Shown: in pieces, positions 1-8,732 of the stretch
Layout of the letters: each line of letters opens with the position of its first letter
Numbering within the stretch: position 1 is the first letter of the stretch
From: Phycisphaeraceae bacterium
GTDB lineage: Bacteria; Planctomycetota; Phycisphaerae; Phycisphaerales; UBA1924
Direction: 5' to 3'
Length of the DNA: 64,000 nucleotides
Assembly: GCA_019636695.1 (NCBI GenBank)
Contig: JAHBXD010000001.1
Span: forward strand, 303,661-367,660
Notes under the pieces: model-generated
What the model was told of the DNA's origin: nothing
The model's database searches: none
What the model saw: only the letters and a program-made list of their open reading frames with translations
Program-made: the position numbers and the translations under genes

Positions 1-807
1 GGTTGTGCCCACGGTCGCGGCGATGAAGATGGGTGTGCGGGCGGCTTCGAGATCGGCGGTGATGGCGCTGGTGAGCGCGACGGGGTCGAGCGCGAGAGCG
101 TCGTTGACCTCGATGAGGCGGATGTGGGTGCGGTCGTCGGGATCGTGGGCGAGGCCGGCGACCATTGCGGCCTTGATGACGGAGGAATGGGCCTGGGATG
201 AGGTGTAAAGCGTGGGATGCCAGGAGGCTGGATTCCAGCCGGGGCGGGCCATGGCGCGTGCTCGGGCACGATGGCGGGCCGTGACCAGGGCGGTGAGGGT
301 GGCTTCGCTGGCGGTGGTGTGGATGACGCCGCCGCCGACTCCGGAACTGATCGACCACTCAGGCGGGAGGTCGAGGGCGTGGGCGAGCCAGTCAACGGTG
401 CGGATTTCCAGTTCGGTGGCGGCGGGGTTGGTGACCCAGAGAAAGGCGGGGGTGGCAAGGCCGGCAGCGAGGATTTCGCCGAGGATTGCTGGGTAGGAGG
501 CATTGGCGGGGAAGAAGCCGAAGAAGGCGGGGTGCTGCCAGTGGGTCATTCTGGGGAGGATGAGATTTTCAAGGTCGGCGTAGAGCGCAGACCAGAGATC
601 GCGAGAGGGCGTATCGGCAGCGCCGGTTGAGGGTGGATGTCGGGGGAGATCGTTGAGGAGATCTCCGGGGTGCACGGGGCCGAGGACGGGGCGCGACTCG
701 ATGTCACGCAGATAGGTGGTGATGAGCCGGATGGCCTCGGCGGCGATGGGTGGGAAGTCTTCGTGAGGGAGATGGGGAGCGGCGGGGGGCGTGGAAGGTT
801 TGGTCAC
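1..807 (-). CDS. PLP-dependent aromatic-L-amino-acid decarboxylase family protein (N-terminal 269 residues, runs off left edge)
   Basis: The reverse strand reads openly from a GTG start, with a TGA just upstream in frame, to the window edge. The protein carries group II PLP-decarboxylase landmarks: THWQHPAFFGFFPA near residue 88, a GGVIHTTASEAT phosphate-binding region near 160-171, and SQAHSSV near 204-210, whose His is the PLP-stacking residue of the family, followed by ATVGTT at the edge. Members remove the carboxylate of tyrosine, tryptophan, DOPA or related amino acids in the cytoplasm. The catalytic lysine lies beyond the window, so activity and substrate cannot be judged. It follows the L,D-transpeptidase gene by about 55 bases on the same strand. 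Confidence 0.85.
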   Translation of the reverse strand, partial: MTKPSTPPAAPHLPHEDFPPIAAEAIRLITTYLRDIESRPVLGPVHPGDLLNDLPRHPPSTGAADTPSRDLWSALYADLENLILPRMTHWQHPAFFGFFPANASYPAILGEILAAGLATPAFLWVTNPAATELEIRTVDWLAHALDLPPEWSISSGVGGGVIHTTASEATLTALVTARHRARARAMARPGWNPASWHPTLYTSSQAHSSVIKAAMVAGLAHDPDDRTHIRLIEVNDALALDPVALTSAITADLEAARTPIFIAATVGTT

Positions 808-862
808 GCGGGATCATTGGACGGAACGCCCAAGCGTGCGGCCCGAGGTGCAGCGGTGGGGG

Positions 863-2026
863 TCATGGGACGATGCGGACTCGGCAGACGCCATCGGCGA
901 GCAGGCCGTAGATGAGTTCGACATCGGCGGGGAGCATGCGGATGCAGCCCATGGACATGTTTCGGCCGATGCTCTGCGGCTCGATGGTGCCGTGAATGCC
1001 GTATCCGGAGAATGCGGCGGCTTCACCGAGACCTTCCAGGCCGATCCAGTGTTCGCCGATGGGGTTGAGGGGGTCGTCGGCGTGGAAGCGCTGGCCGGTG
1101 CGCGGGTTGACCCAGTGGGGGTTGACGAGGCGTGAATCGGGCTTGACGCGGAAGTCGCCGAGCGGGGTTGAATTGTCTTCACCGAGTCCTACGGGGAAAC
1201 TGCGGATGTAGACCCATTGGTCGGGGGACTGTTCGCTGCCCCAGTAGAGGTCGAGCCGGAAATCGCTTTTGTCGACGATGGCGTGGAATGGCCCGCGGAC
1301 GATCTTGAGGTTCTGACCGAGGCGAATGCGGTCGGGACTGGAGAGTCGATTGACGTGGGCGAGCAGGGTCATATCGACCTTGAGGCCCTGTGCGCGGACG
1401 ATCTTGCTGAGGCTGTCGCCTCGTTCGACCTTGTAGACGCCGGTGATCGGATCTCCGGGCACGATTTTGGGCGAGAAGAGGATGTCGTTGTGGAGTTCGG
1501 TGAGCGCGCGTCGAAGGGCCGCGCGTTCGGCATCGGCGGTGGCCCGGCGGAGGGCGTCGTTCATGCGGGCGCGGGCTTCGAGGGGCTTGCCCTGGGTGAT
1601 GAGACGTTGGGCTTCTTCGACGATGCGTTCGGCGGCGTTGCCGGGCGCGGGAATAGCGAGGTTTTCAGGAGCCTGCCTGGGGGATTCGACAGGGGCGGAG
1701 GTGTCGGCGACGGGCTGAGAGGGCTGGGGCCACTGGGGCGGGGTGTAGGCAGTACGAGGCGCGGGGATCGGCTCGATCGGCTCAGGGTCTGAGGCGGGCG
1801 GGGTGTGATCGGCAGTGGTGGCGACGGTGGGGCGGCCGAGGTCGGGGGACTCGGGATTTCGCGGAGAGTCGCCTCCGAACATGGCCGAGGCGATCCATAC
1901 GCAGCCGATGAGGACGGCAGCGCCCATGGCGACGAGGACGGTCTGTCGCGCGAAGGGTGTCTGGCGCTTGCGGGACATCATGGTGCGCGAGGAGCCGCGG
2001 CCGGCGTTCTGTGATGGCAGGGGCAT
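863..2026 (-). CDS. LysM and L,D-transpeptidase (YkuD) domain protein
   Basis: A cytoplasmic N-terminus and one membrane segment near residues 29-47 are followed by a Pro/Thr-rich linker, an alpha-helical stretch, a LysM domain (VERGDSLSKIVRAQGL, about residue 200) and a C-terminal YkuD domain with the catalytic HGT...SMGCIRM signature. The family makes 3-3 peptidoglycan cross-links or attaches proteins to the wall, with LysM docking it on peptidoglycan. The ATG was chosen because GGAGGG lies six bases upstream; a longer in-frame version would overlap the neighbouring gene. It follows the cyclo-ligase gene by 23 bases, so the two are probably co-transcribed. Confidence 0.9.
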   Translation of the reverse strand: MPLPSQNAGRGSSRTMMSRKRQTPFARQTVLVAMGAAVLIGCVWIASAMFGGDSPRNPESPDLGRPTVATTADHTPPASDPEPIEPIPAPRTAYTPPQWPQPSQPVADTSAPVESPRQAPENLAIPAPGNAAERIVEEAQRLITQGKPLEARARMNDALRRATADAERAALRRALTELHNDILFSPKIVPGDPITGVYKVERGDSLSKIVRAQGLKVDMTLLAHVNRLSSPDRIRLGQNLKIVRGPFHAIVDKSDFRLDLYWGSEQSPDQWVYIRSFPVGLGEDNSTPLGDFRVKPDSRLVNPHWVNPRTGQRFHADDPLNPIGEHWIGLEGLGEAAAFSGYGIHGTIEPQSIGRNMSMGCIRMLPADVELIYGLLADGVCRVRIVP

Positions 2027-2049
2027 TGGTGTCCCTCCGTGGATTAGGG

Positions 2050-2652
2050 TCAACCCAAGATGCGATCGAAGCATCGCTGCTCTGTGATGACGCCGTCGAC
2101 GGGTTGATCGTGCCGTTCCATCGGCACGGCGTCAACCAGTTGAGCATGGAAACATACGCCGATTGCCGGGCACCGTCGGGAAGGCGATGCCAGCAGGCGA
2201 TCGTAGAACCCGCCGCCGCGGCCGAGACGACCGCCCCGGAGGTCGAAAGCAAGGCCGGGGACGAGGATGAGGTCGATCTCTTCGAGGGGGATGGAAGGTG
2301 CGTCTGCGGGGGGTTCGGGCACGCGGCGGGGGCCTTGCCTCAGGCTGGGGCCGAGGTCGTTGACGCGGGCAGGGGTGATCGAAGCGGCAGCCCAGTCGAT
2401 GCGGGGAACGCAGACGACGCCCCGGGCGGCCGCGAGCGTGGCGGCGGCGGGGGTGAGATCGACCTCGGTGTCGAAGGGTGCGTAGAAGAGGACGGATCCG
2501 CGGAAGGCGGGGTGCGCCTGGAGGTGACTGCATATGGCGAGGGCATGGGTTGCACGGGTCTCAACGGGAGTTTCAGCAAGGGTGCGTTTGGCAGTTTGGC
2601 GAAGTGCTCGTTTGGCGGCTGCGATGTCGCCGTATGGGGAGAAAGCCTGCAT
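2050..2652 (-). CDS. 5-formyltetrahydrofolate cyclo-ligase
   Basis: This 200-residue protein matches the MTHFS/YgfA family in length and motifs: an N-terminal Lys/Arg-rich helix (AAKRALRQTAKR), PFDTEVDL in the folate region and the C-terminal signature LILVPGLAFDLRGGRLGRGGGFYDRLL, which binds ATP phosphate. The enzyme converts 5-formyl-THF to 5,10-methenyl-THF using ATP, keeping folate in the one-carbon pool. It is first in a minus-strand group with the L,D-transpeptidase gene. In many bacteria the 6S RNA gene lies directly upstream of this family; the upstream region is structured, but a 6S RNA is not demonstrated. Confidence 0.93.
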   Translation of the reverse strand: MQAFSPYGDIAAAKRALRQTAKRTLAETPVETRATHALAICSHLQAHPAFRGSVLFYAPFDTEVDLTPAAATLAAARGVVCVPRIDWAAASITPARVNDLGPSLRQGPRRVPEPPADAPSIPLEEIDLILVPGLAFDLRGGRLGRGGGFYDRLLASPSRRCPAIGVCFHAQLVDAVPMERHDQPVDGVITEQRCFDRILG

Positions 2653-2904
2653 GCCTGAGCGTACCCCGTGGATCGAGCGTGCGCAGGCGATGACGTTGGT
2701 GGTGCGTGAGGCGTGCGCGTATGGACGAGGGAACCGGGGAACGGGCAGCCTCTATATGCCGGAGACTCACACTCCTGCGGCGGGGAGTCAGCGCAAGGGC
2801 AACATTCCAACTGCGGAAAGGGCCGAGCGGCTACGGACTGCGCATGCATGACGGTTTCGGCACGATGGGCCGACGGATGGCGGGGGAGTGAGGGGTGGGT
2901 GTGG
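2653..2904. other. intergenic region upstream of the folate cyclo-ligase, no gene recognised
   Basis: No convincing reading frame was found. The region contains an interrupted inverted repeat GACTC...GAGTC (about 2766-2787) around a GC-rich loop, and GCATGC palindromes near 2650 and 2842. It probably holds the promoter of the cyclo-ligase operon. A 6S RNA gene is possible here from genomic position alone. Confidence 0.4.
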
Positions 2905-3111
2905 TTACTCGCCGCCGAGCGCGGAGAGGAAGGAGCGCTGCGCGGTTTTGCTTTGCAGCGCTTGGCGCAGTTTTGCGCCGACATCGTCAACGGGTGAGCC
3001 CATCGGCCGATTCTTGGGAGGTACAGGCGTTTCGCGAGACTGGACACTGGCGACTGCGGCACCCTTGGAGGTACCGGAACCAATCGCCGACGCTTTGCTA
3101 CTCGCCTTCAC
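2905..3111 (-). CDS. small hypothetical protein (68 aa)
   Basis: The frame is open further upstream, but the GTG chosen has GGAGAG five bases before it, and the extension reads unlike protein. The product is 68 residues, Ser/Ala-rich in the first half with a basic Pro-rich middle (PVPPKNRP) and an amphipathic C-terminal helix (DDVGAKLRQALQSK) ending FLSALGGE. No signal peptide, membrane segment or known domain is visible. It has the same orientation as the hypothetical gene that precedes it. The function is unknown, and it could be a chance frame. Confidence 0.4.
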   Translation of the reverse strand: MKASSKASAIGSGTSKGAAVASVQSRETPVPPKNRPMGSPVDDVGAKLRQALQSKTAQRSFLSALGGE

Positions 3112-3291
3112 GTTGACTCTCCGCTCAAGAGGACGAGGCCCGTTTGCCGCGATGCTTGCAGGGCATTGAGGCACGTACTCTGCTCCTCGAATATACATAC
3201 CGTAGGCTTCGACCAAATGCCAGACAAATCTACAGATAACCCAGAAGGGACGCACGGGAGGCCCCTGGGGTGGGGGGGTGTGGACAATCTG

Positions 3292-3747
3292 TCAACTGCG
3301 GGGTGGTTCGACGACCGGCAGGGCCAAGGCGACTTTAAATTCGGTTCGAATATGGAGTGCGGGGGCACCCACGATAATGGTTGCAAAAAGGATGATAGTG
3401 AGTTCGGGATTCTGTTTGTCGGGGTACGTTCTGGCGATTGCACGGAGGCCGGGATTGATGTTGGCAATGGATAGGAGCTTGGCTTCGAGCGATTTCGGGA
3501 TGTCGTCGTGTTTGGTTTGCCCGCCGGCCTTGATGAACTGATCGACGACGGTGCGGAAATCGCTGAAGGCGCTGATGCCGATAGCGCCGCTGACGAGGGA
3601 ATCAAGCAAGGATTGCAAATAGTCGCGAGCACTTTCGAAGGCGGCATGGTCAAGGTCTTCTAGGCAGTCGGAAAAAATTTCATAGACATTGTGAAGCATC
3701 CAGACTTTGCAAAGCCCGTTGTCTTTTGGTTGTACTCGCTTGGCCAT
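3292..3747 (-). CDS. hypothetical protein (151 aa)
   Basis: An ATG-started frame encodes a soluble-looking, mostly helical protein with balanced amino-acid use and three cysteines; no family is recognised. Residues 15-75 (KVWMLHNVYEIFSDCLEDLD onward) are acidic and helical, and the C-terminal third has a hydrophobic strand (LTIILFATIIVGAPAL). No clear Shine-Dalgarno site precedes the start. The surrounding DNA is less GC-rich than the neighbouring housekeeping genes, which may indicate acquisition. A frame in another register on the same strand (3108-3653) overlaps it, but that translation is low-complexity Ser/Pro and was judged spurious. Confidence 0.6.
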   Translation of the reverse strand: MAKRVQPKDNGLCKVWMLHNVYEIFSDCLEDLDHAAFESARDYLQSLLDSLVSGAIGISAFSDFRTVVDQFIKAGGQTKHDDIPKSLEAKLLSIANINPGLRAIARTYPDKQNPELTIILFATIIVGAPALHIRTEFKVALALPVVEPPRS

Positions 3748-3887
3748 GGTACAGATCTTTCACAGGCGCGACGTCGGGCGTTCAGGAAAGGCAGACGTTA
3801 GCACAACGCTGACTCGGTCGCAACACAATTTGCGAATACCCCAGAATCGGGGGGGCGAAGTGCGTGTTATCTTCTGTGGAGTTCAAT

Positions 3888-5330
3888 ATGTCTGATGCGA
3901 CATCCCCCCGCATGGGGGCGCAAATTCTGATTGTTGACGATGAGCCGGAACATGCGGACGTGATGGCTGATGCGCTGCGACGGCCGGGGCACGTTTGCAC
4001 GATCGTGAACTCGGTCCCTGAGGCGATCGAGGAGTTGCAAGGCGGGGCATTTGATGTGGTGATTACGGACCTGCGGATGCCCAACTCGGCGGGTTTCCTG
4101 GGGATTGCGGCGGATGGGCATGATGCGGGGCTGAAGGTGCTGGAACTGGCTCGGCAGCATCAGCGTGACGCCGAGACGATCATGGTGACCGCCCACGGTG
4201 ACGTGCAGACGGCGAGGGCGGCGTTTAAGCACGGGGCGTTTGATTTCATTGAGAAGCCGCTTGACCTTGAAGTGTTCCGGAACCTGGTGAACCGCGCGGC
4301 CGAGCAGGCGATGGTGCGGCATGAGGGGCGTGATGTCGGCGACCTGACTTCGCGTGACGGCGCGGAAGGGATCATCGCGGGTTCGGAGGCGATGCGGCGG
4401 ATTCTTCGGACGGTGCGGACGGTGGCGGCGAGCACGCTGCCGGTGCTGATCACGGGGGAGAGTGGAACAGGGAAAGAGCTGATCGCACAGGCGATTCATC
4501 GCAACAGCAAGCGCGCATCGAAGAGGCTTGTCAGTTTCAACTGCGCGGGGCAGAGTGAGAGCCTTCTCGAAGATGCGTTGTTCGGGCATGTGCGAGGGGC
4601 ATTCACCGGGGCGGACAAAGATCGGGAAGGGGTCTTTGAATACGCCGATCAAGGAACCCTGTTTCTCGATGAAATCGGCGACATGCCGATGACGATGCAG
4701 GCCAAACTGCTGCGCGTGCTTGAGTCGGGCGAAGTGGTGCGAGTGGGAAGCAATGAGGCCCGGCACACGGACGTGCGCTTCGTGAGTGCGACCAATCGCG
4801 ACCTGAAGCAGATGGTCGAGCAGGGTACGTTTCGCGGGGATCTGTTTTTCAGGATCAACGGGGCGCACATTCATCTGCCGCCGCTGCGCGAGCGGCGCGA
4901 GGATATTCCGCGGCTGGTGCATCACGCGGCAGCGCGATTCGCATCGGAACTGGCGCCGGGGGCGGGTGTTCCCGAGGTGACCGATGCCGCACTGATGCGC
5001 CTGACACAGGCGACATGGCCGGGGAACGTGCGTCAACTGCTGAATGTCGTGCAGAACATGGTGGTGATGGCGCTGGGCGAGCAGGCCGAGGGCGGGCCGA
5101 TCAGGCTCGATGTCGGGCACATTCCGGATGACGTTCGGAGTGATGACGAGCCGGAGGATCTGCCCGGGGCATCGGGCAGCCTGGCGGGGACAAGCCTCGA
5201 ACAGATCGAGAAGCGTGCGATTCGTGAAACGCTGCGGCTGGCGGGGGGAAATCGCGAAAAGGCCGCGAGAATGCTGGGCATCGGCGAACGCACGCTTTAT
5301 CGGAAACTGAAGGACTATGGGTTGCGGTAG
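3888..5330 (+). CDS. sigma-54-dependent response regulator, NtrC family
   Basis: Three domains are visible in 480 residues. A receiver domain (about 10-140) has acidic pocket DDE at 17-19 and phospho-acceptor Asp61 in VVITDLRMP. An AAA+ domain follows (about 165-400), with Walker A GESGTGKE, an intact GAFTGA sigma-54-contacting loop and Walker B TLFLDEIGDM. A Fis-type helix-turn-helix ends the protein (GNREKAARMLGIGERTLYRKLK). It should activate RpoN promoters after phosphorylation. The start has GGAG seven bases upstream; an upstream in-frame ATG lacks this. No histidine kinase is adjacent, so its signal is unknown. It converges with purM, 37 bases away. Confidence 0.95.
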   Translation: MSDATSPRMGAQILIVDDEPEHADVMADALRRPGHVCTIVNSVPEAIEELQGGAFDVVITDLRMPNSAGFLGIAADGHDAGLKVLELARQHQRDAETIMVTAHGDVQTARAAFKHGAFDFIEKPLDLEVFRNLVNRAAEQAMVRHEGRDVGDLTSRDGAEGIIAGSEAMRRILRTVRTVAASTLPVLITGESGTGKELIAQAIHRNSKRASKRLVSFNCAGQSESLLEDALFGHVRGAFTGADKDREGVFEYADQGTLFLDEIGDMPMTMQAKLLRVLESGEVVRVGSNEARHTDVRFVSATNRDLKQMVEQGTFRGDLFFRINGAHIHLPPLRERREDIPRLVHHAAARFASELAPGAGVPEVTDAALMRLTQATWPGNVRQLLNVVQNMVVMALGEQAEGGPIRLDVGHIPDDVRSDDEPEDLPGASGSLAGTSLEQIEKRAIRETLRLAGGNREKAARMLGIGERTLYRKLKDYGLR

Positions 5331-5367
5331 ATCGGCTGGTGCGCGGGCGAGCGGTGCAGCGATCGGG

Positions 5368-6501
5368 TCAGGCGTGCGAGCGCCTGGAAGGGCGCGAAGT
5401 CTTGCGCGATTCGATGCGCACCTTGCCGCGGCCTTTGATGATTTTTCCGATGACGTGGACGTTTTCGCCAAGGCGGGTGAGGTGGGCGGTGATGGAATCG
5501 GCGAACGCGGGCTTGACGATGACGCAATAGCCGATGCCCATGTTGAAAACGCGGGCCATTTCGTCGTTTGAGATCCCGCCGCGGCGCTGCAGGAAGGGGA
5601 AGATGGGCGGGATAGGCCAGCTTCCCGCATCGAGGACGACGTCTACGGATGCGGGAAGGGCACGGACGAGGTTGTCGGCAAGTCCGCCGCCGGTGATATG
5701 CGCCATGCCGGTGATGACCCGCTTGACGGCGTATTTCCGCAGGACCCGAACGATGCTGTCGGCGTAGATTCGCGTTGGGGTGAGCAGCACGCGACCGAGG
5801 GTGCGTTCGGGGTCGAGATCGGCATAGGTTGTGCGGAGGTCGAGGCGGGCATGCTCGATGACCTTGCGGACGAGTGAGTATCCGTTGCTGTGGACGCCGC
5901 TGGAGGCAAGGCCGAGGACGATATCGCCCGGGTTGATCATGGCGGGGCGGATCATGCGCCGGAGTTCGACGACGCCGACGGCAAAGCCCGCAAGGTCGAA
6001 ATCGCCTGGGGCGTAGAGGTCGCCCATTTCGGCGGTTTCGCCTCCGATGAGGGCGCATCCTGCCTGGGTGCAGCCGTCGGCGATGCCCTTGACGACGGCG
6101 GTCATCATGGGTTTGTCGACAGCGCGGACGGCGAAGTAATCAAGGAAGAAAAGAGGCTCAGCGCCGTTGGTGATCAGATCGTTGACGTTCATGGCGACAA
6201 GATCGATGCCGATGGTGTCGTAGATATTGAGAAGTTGGGCGAGGCGAATTTTGGTTCCTACGCCGTCGGTGCAGGCGACGAGGACAGGGTCGCGATAGTT
6301 GCGTTTGAAGAGCCTTTCGTTGAAGTCGAGCCTGAAGAGGCCGGCGAAGCCGCCGGGGTTGCGGATGACGCGCGGACCGAACGTGCGTCGGACGTGGCCT
6401 TCGAGGGTTTCGATGAACGCGTCGTAGCGGTCGAGGTCGATGCCCGCGTCGGCGTAGGTGAGGCCGGTGCGTGGAGAGGTCGACTTTCTGGCTTGGGCCA
6501 T
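5368..6501 (-). CDS. purM: phosphoribosylformylglycinamidine cyclo-ligase
   Basis: The 377-residue protein has the AIR-synthase signatures: TYADAGIDLD near the N-terminus, ACTDGVGTKIRLA, IGIDLVAMNVNDLITNGAEPLFFLDY and CALIGGETAEMGDLY. The enzyme closes the imidazole ring of AIR in de novo purine synthesis with ATP. Its length is slightly above the usual 340-350 residues, mainly from an N-terminal extension and a basic C-terminal tail. It is divergent from metK, so promoters of both genes must lie in the short shared spacer. purQ occurs about 17 kb away on the other strand, so purine genes are scattered rather than in one operon. Confidence 0.96.
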   Translation of the reverse strand: MAQARKSTSPRTGLTYADAGIDLDRYDAFIETLEGHVRRTFGPRVIRNPGGFAGLFRLDFNERLFKRNYRDPVLVACTDGVGTKIRLAQLLNIYDTIGIDLVAMNVNDLITNGAEPLFFLDYFAVRAVDKPMMTAVVKGIADGCTQAGCALIGGETAEMGDLYAPGDFDLAGFAVGVVELRRMIRPAMINPGDIVLGLASSGVHSNGYSLVRKVIEHARLDLRTTYADLDPERTLGRVLLTPTRIYADSIVRVLRKYAVKRVITGMAHITGGGLADNLVRALPASVDVVLDAGSWPIPPIFPFLQRRGGISNDEMARVFNMGIGYCVIVKPAFADSITAHLTRLGENVHVIGKIIKGRGKVRIESRKTSRPSRRSHA

Positions 6502-6635
6502 GGGGCGTAAGGATACGGAGGACGGAAGGGCGATGAAGAATGGTTGCGTGGCGGATCGGCGGGCGCTAGACTAGGCGTATGGCTTCATCCGCGATTGCGG
6601 ATGAATGGATGAAAGCCGCCGCACGGAGTGCCCCG

Positions 6636-7826
6636 ATGCCTGCAGGACGTCTATTTACCTCTGAATCCGTCTCGATGGGTCATCCGGACAAGGTGTCGGA
6701 CCAGATTTCGGACGCGATTCTGGATGCGATGTTGGCGCAGGATCCGCGGTCGCGGGTGGCGTGCGAGACGTTGTGCGCGACGGGCATGGTGGTGGTTGCG
6801 GGAGAGGTGACGACGAATGCCTACGTCGAGATTCCGGACGTGGTGCGAGATGTGGTGCGGGAGATCGGCTATACGGATGCCGGGATGGCTTTTGACTTCA
6901 AGAGCTGTTCGGTGCTTGTGTCGATCAACCGTCAAAGCCCGGACATCGCGATGGGTGTGGATGCGGAAGGGGCAGGCGATCAGGGAATGATGTTCGGCTT
7001 TGCCTGCCGCGAGACGGACGACCTGATGCCGCTGCCGATTCAGTTGGCGCATCGACTGGTGGAGCGTCAGGCGCAGGTTCGAGAGGACGGGACGATTCAC
7101 GGGCTGCGTCCGGATGCGAAGAGCCAGGTGACGGTGGAGTATGACGGGGCGGGTCGGCCGAAGCGCGTCGATGCGGTGGTGCTTTCGACGCAGCACGACC
7201 CGCGTTGGAGCGGCGAGGGCGAGGAGTTGAAGTCGAACCAGGCTGACCTGCGTGAACGGGTGATTGCGAGCATCATTCGCCCGACGCTGGGGTCGTGGTG
7301 GAGCGACGACATCAAGGTGTATGTGAACCCGACGGGGAAGTTTGAGATCGGTGGGCCGCACGGCGATACGGGCCTGACGGGGCGGAAAATCATTGTCGAT
7401 ACGTACGGCGGTCGCGGGCGACACGGTGGGGGGGCTTTCAGCGGGAAAGACCCGACGAAGGTTGATCGATCGGCGGCGTATATGGCGCGGTATATCGCCA
7501 AGAACGTGGTGGCGGCGGGGTTGGCCGAAGAATGTGAGATTCAGTTGAGTTACGCGATCGGCGTGGCTGAGCCGGTGAGTGTGCTCGTGGACTGCCGCGG
7601 AACGGAAACGGCTGACCCGGATCGCATGAGCAAGGCGATTCGCGAGATTTTCCCGATGACGCCGAAGGGGATCATCGAGACGTTGCGTCTGCGGGCGCCG
7701 ATTTATCGGCCGACGGCGCGGCACGGGCACTTCGGGCGCGCGCCTTACGAGCGGAACGGCCACAGTTTCTTCTCGTGGGAGAAGACGGATAAGGCCGAAT
7801 CGCTGCGTAAGATGCTGGTGCGCTGA
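6636..7826 (+). CDS. metK: S-adenosylmethionine synthase
   Basis: The protein makes SAM from methionine and ATP. It begins [14 protein letters not shown], the near-invariant MetK N-terminus, and carries [12 protein letters not shown] (normally GAGDQGLMFGYA), the phosphate-binding [18 protein letters not shown] and a C-terminal GHFGR. The start was placed at an ATG with GGAG seven bases upstream; the frame stays open to an ATG 57 bases earlier that lacks a ribosome-binding site and would add a 19-residue extension. The length of 396 residues is normal. It is divergent from purM. Confidence 0.97.
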   Translation: MPAGRLFTSESVSMGHPDKVSDQISDAILDAMLAQDPRSRVACETLCATGMVVVAGEVTTNAYVEIPDVVRDVVREIGYTDAGMAFDFKSCSVLVSINRQSPDIAMGVDAEGAGDQGMMFGFACRETDDLMPLPIQLAHRLVERQAQVREDGTIHGLRPDAKSQVTVEYDGAGRPKRVDAVVLSTQHDPRWSGEGEELKSNQADLRERVIASIIRPTLGSWWSDDIKVYVNPTGKFEIGGPHGDTGLTGRKIIVDTYGGRGRHGGGAFSGKDPTKVDRSAAYMARYIAKNVVAAGLAEECEIQLSYAIGVAEPVSVLVDCRGTETADPDRMSKAIREIFPMTPKGIIETLRLRAPIYRPTARHGHFGRAPYERNGHSFFSWEKTDKAESLRKMLVR

Positions 7827-7852
7827 CACACCGGCAGAAATGTGCCGATGTG
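7827..7852 (+). terminator. candidate hairpin terminator after metK
   Basis: Immediately after the metK stop, CACACCGGCA pairs with TGCCGATGTG (one mismatch) around a six-base loop. There is no U-tract, so Rho-independent termination is uncertain. It sits between converging genes. Confidence 0.35.
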
Positions 7853-7905
7853 CCGCGCCGCTGCGAGGAGCGCCAGAGACGCTTGAAGTTCGTGTTTCGC
7901 CGGGA

Positions 7906-8523
7906 TCAGCGTCGTCTGCGTGCGCCGGCGGCCAAGCCTATTCCCAGAAGGGCGAAGGCGCCGGGCGTGGGCACACCGAAGAACTGCACTTCGCTGAGCA
8001 TGTACCACTGCGTCCGGCGGATCGGGGTCAGGGTGATGGCATCGCCGGAGACGGGCATCGGAAGGTCGAGCACCGAGAAAGTGGGGGCGCTTGTCGGGGG
8101 GTTGATCACGTCGAATTGCATGGAGCCTGACCCCCAATCGACGTGGAAGGCTAGCGGTGGGCTCACGCCGCCGTTGCCGTTGGAATCGTCATAATGCACG
8201 ATGATCTGTTCGACCAGTGAACCCGGGGCGAGTCGGAAGAGAATCGGTTCATTCCGGTTCGACCAGCCGACATATGGCGCGGGCGTCACGTTCCAGTTGG
8301 AAGTGGCGATGATGCCGTCGGTAAGCTCGCCGACGCCTCCGCTGAGCGGTGAGAGCGCAACCGCAGGGTTGCCCGAGCCGTTGTACGAGGAATCAAAGAA
8401 ACTGAACGTGCCGCTCATGCCGTTGAGCATGTCGTAAGAAGTGACGGTGAGTTGCGTCGTCGCTGCGGCGCAGAAGGCAACGCCGCCGGCTGCGCCGGAG
8501 AGCACGAATGTGGACAACCGCAT
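7906..8523 (-). CDS. secreted PEP-CTERM-type sorting-tail protein
   Basis: The 205-residue protein has an N-terminal signal peptide (MRLSTFVLSGAAGGVAFCAAA), a beta-rich body with aromatic residues, and a C-terminal tripartite tail: VPTPGAF motif, hydrophobic ALLGIGLAAGA and an RRRR end. Such tails are recognised by exosortase-type machinery and serve in surface anchoring or release. The start has an excellent AGGAGG site and follows an AT-rich leader containing a GC hairpin. No exosortase gene is in the window. The body resembles no enzyme I can name; Trp/Tyr-rich loops would fit a carbohydrate- or surface-binding role, but that is conjecture. Confidence 0.85.
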   Translation of the reverse strand: MRLSTFVLSGAAGGVAFCAAATTQLTVTSYDMLNGMSGTFSFFDSSYNGSGNPAVALSPLSGGVGELTDGIIATSNWNVTPAPYVGWSNRNEPILFRLAPGSLVEQIIVHYDDSNGNGGVSPPLAFHVDWGSGSMQFDVINPPTSAPTFSVLDLPMPVSGDAITLTPIRRTQWYMLSEVQFFGVPTPGAFALLGIGLAAGARRRR

Positions 8524-8732
8524 CTCTATTCCTCCTGACTCGGCGAAAGCCAAGCAACCTACGACAGGAAGATGGCCAAATTGATCTATACCTCCGTTTC
8601 TCGGACGAACCATGAAAACCCTAGATTACGGGTAGCAAATGATAAAATGGCCGATAAACATAGAAAAATCAGGTTTTTATAGGACGTTTATGCGGCGCAT
8701 CGGGTGTAGCCCGGTGTTTCTGCAAAGTCAGG
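8524..8732 (-). promoter_or_regulatory. AT-rich promoter and structured leader of the PEP-CTERM gene
   Basis: On the minus strand the leader carries a perfect-type hairpin CTTGGC-TTTC-GCCGAG just before the AGGAGG site, preceded by TAGGTTGC and a short CCG-AGAAA-CGG hairpin. The A/T-rich stretch at about 8610-8690 is the likely promoter. The 3' part loosely resembles the end of a c-di-GMP-I riboswitch, but the diagnostic 5' half was not found. Confidence 0.35.

Noticed and set aside
3867..5630. Minus-strand 587-residue frame over the response regulator
   Set aside because: Composition is Arg/His/Pro-rich without motifs, and it spans a convergent gene boundary.
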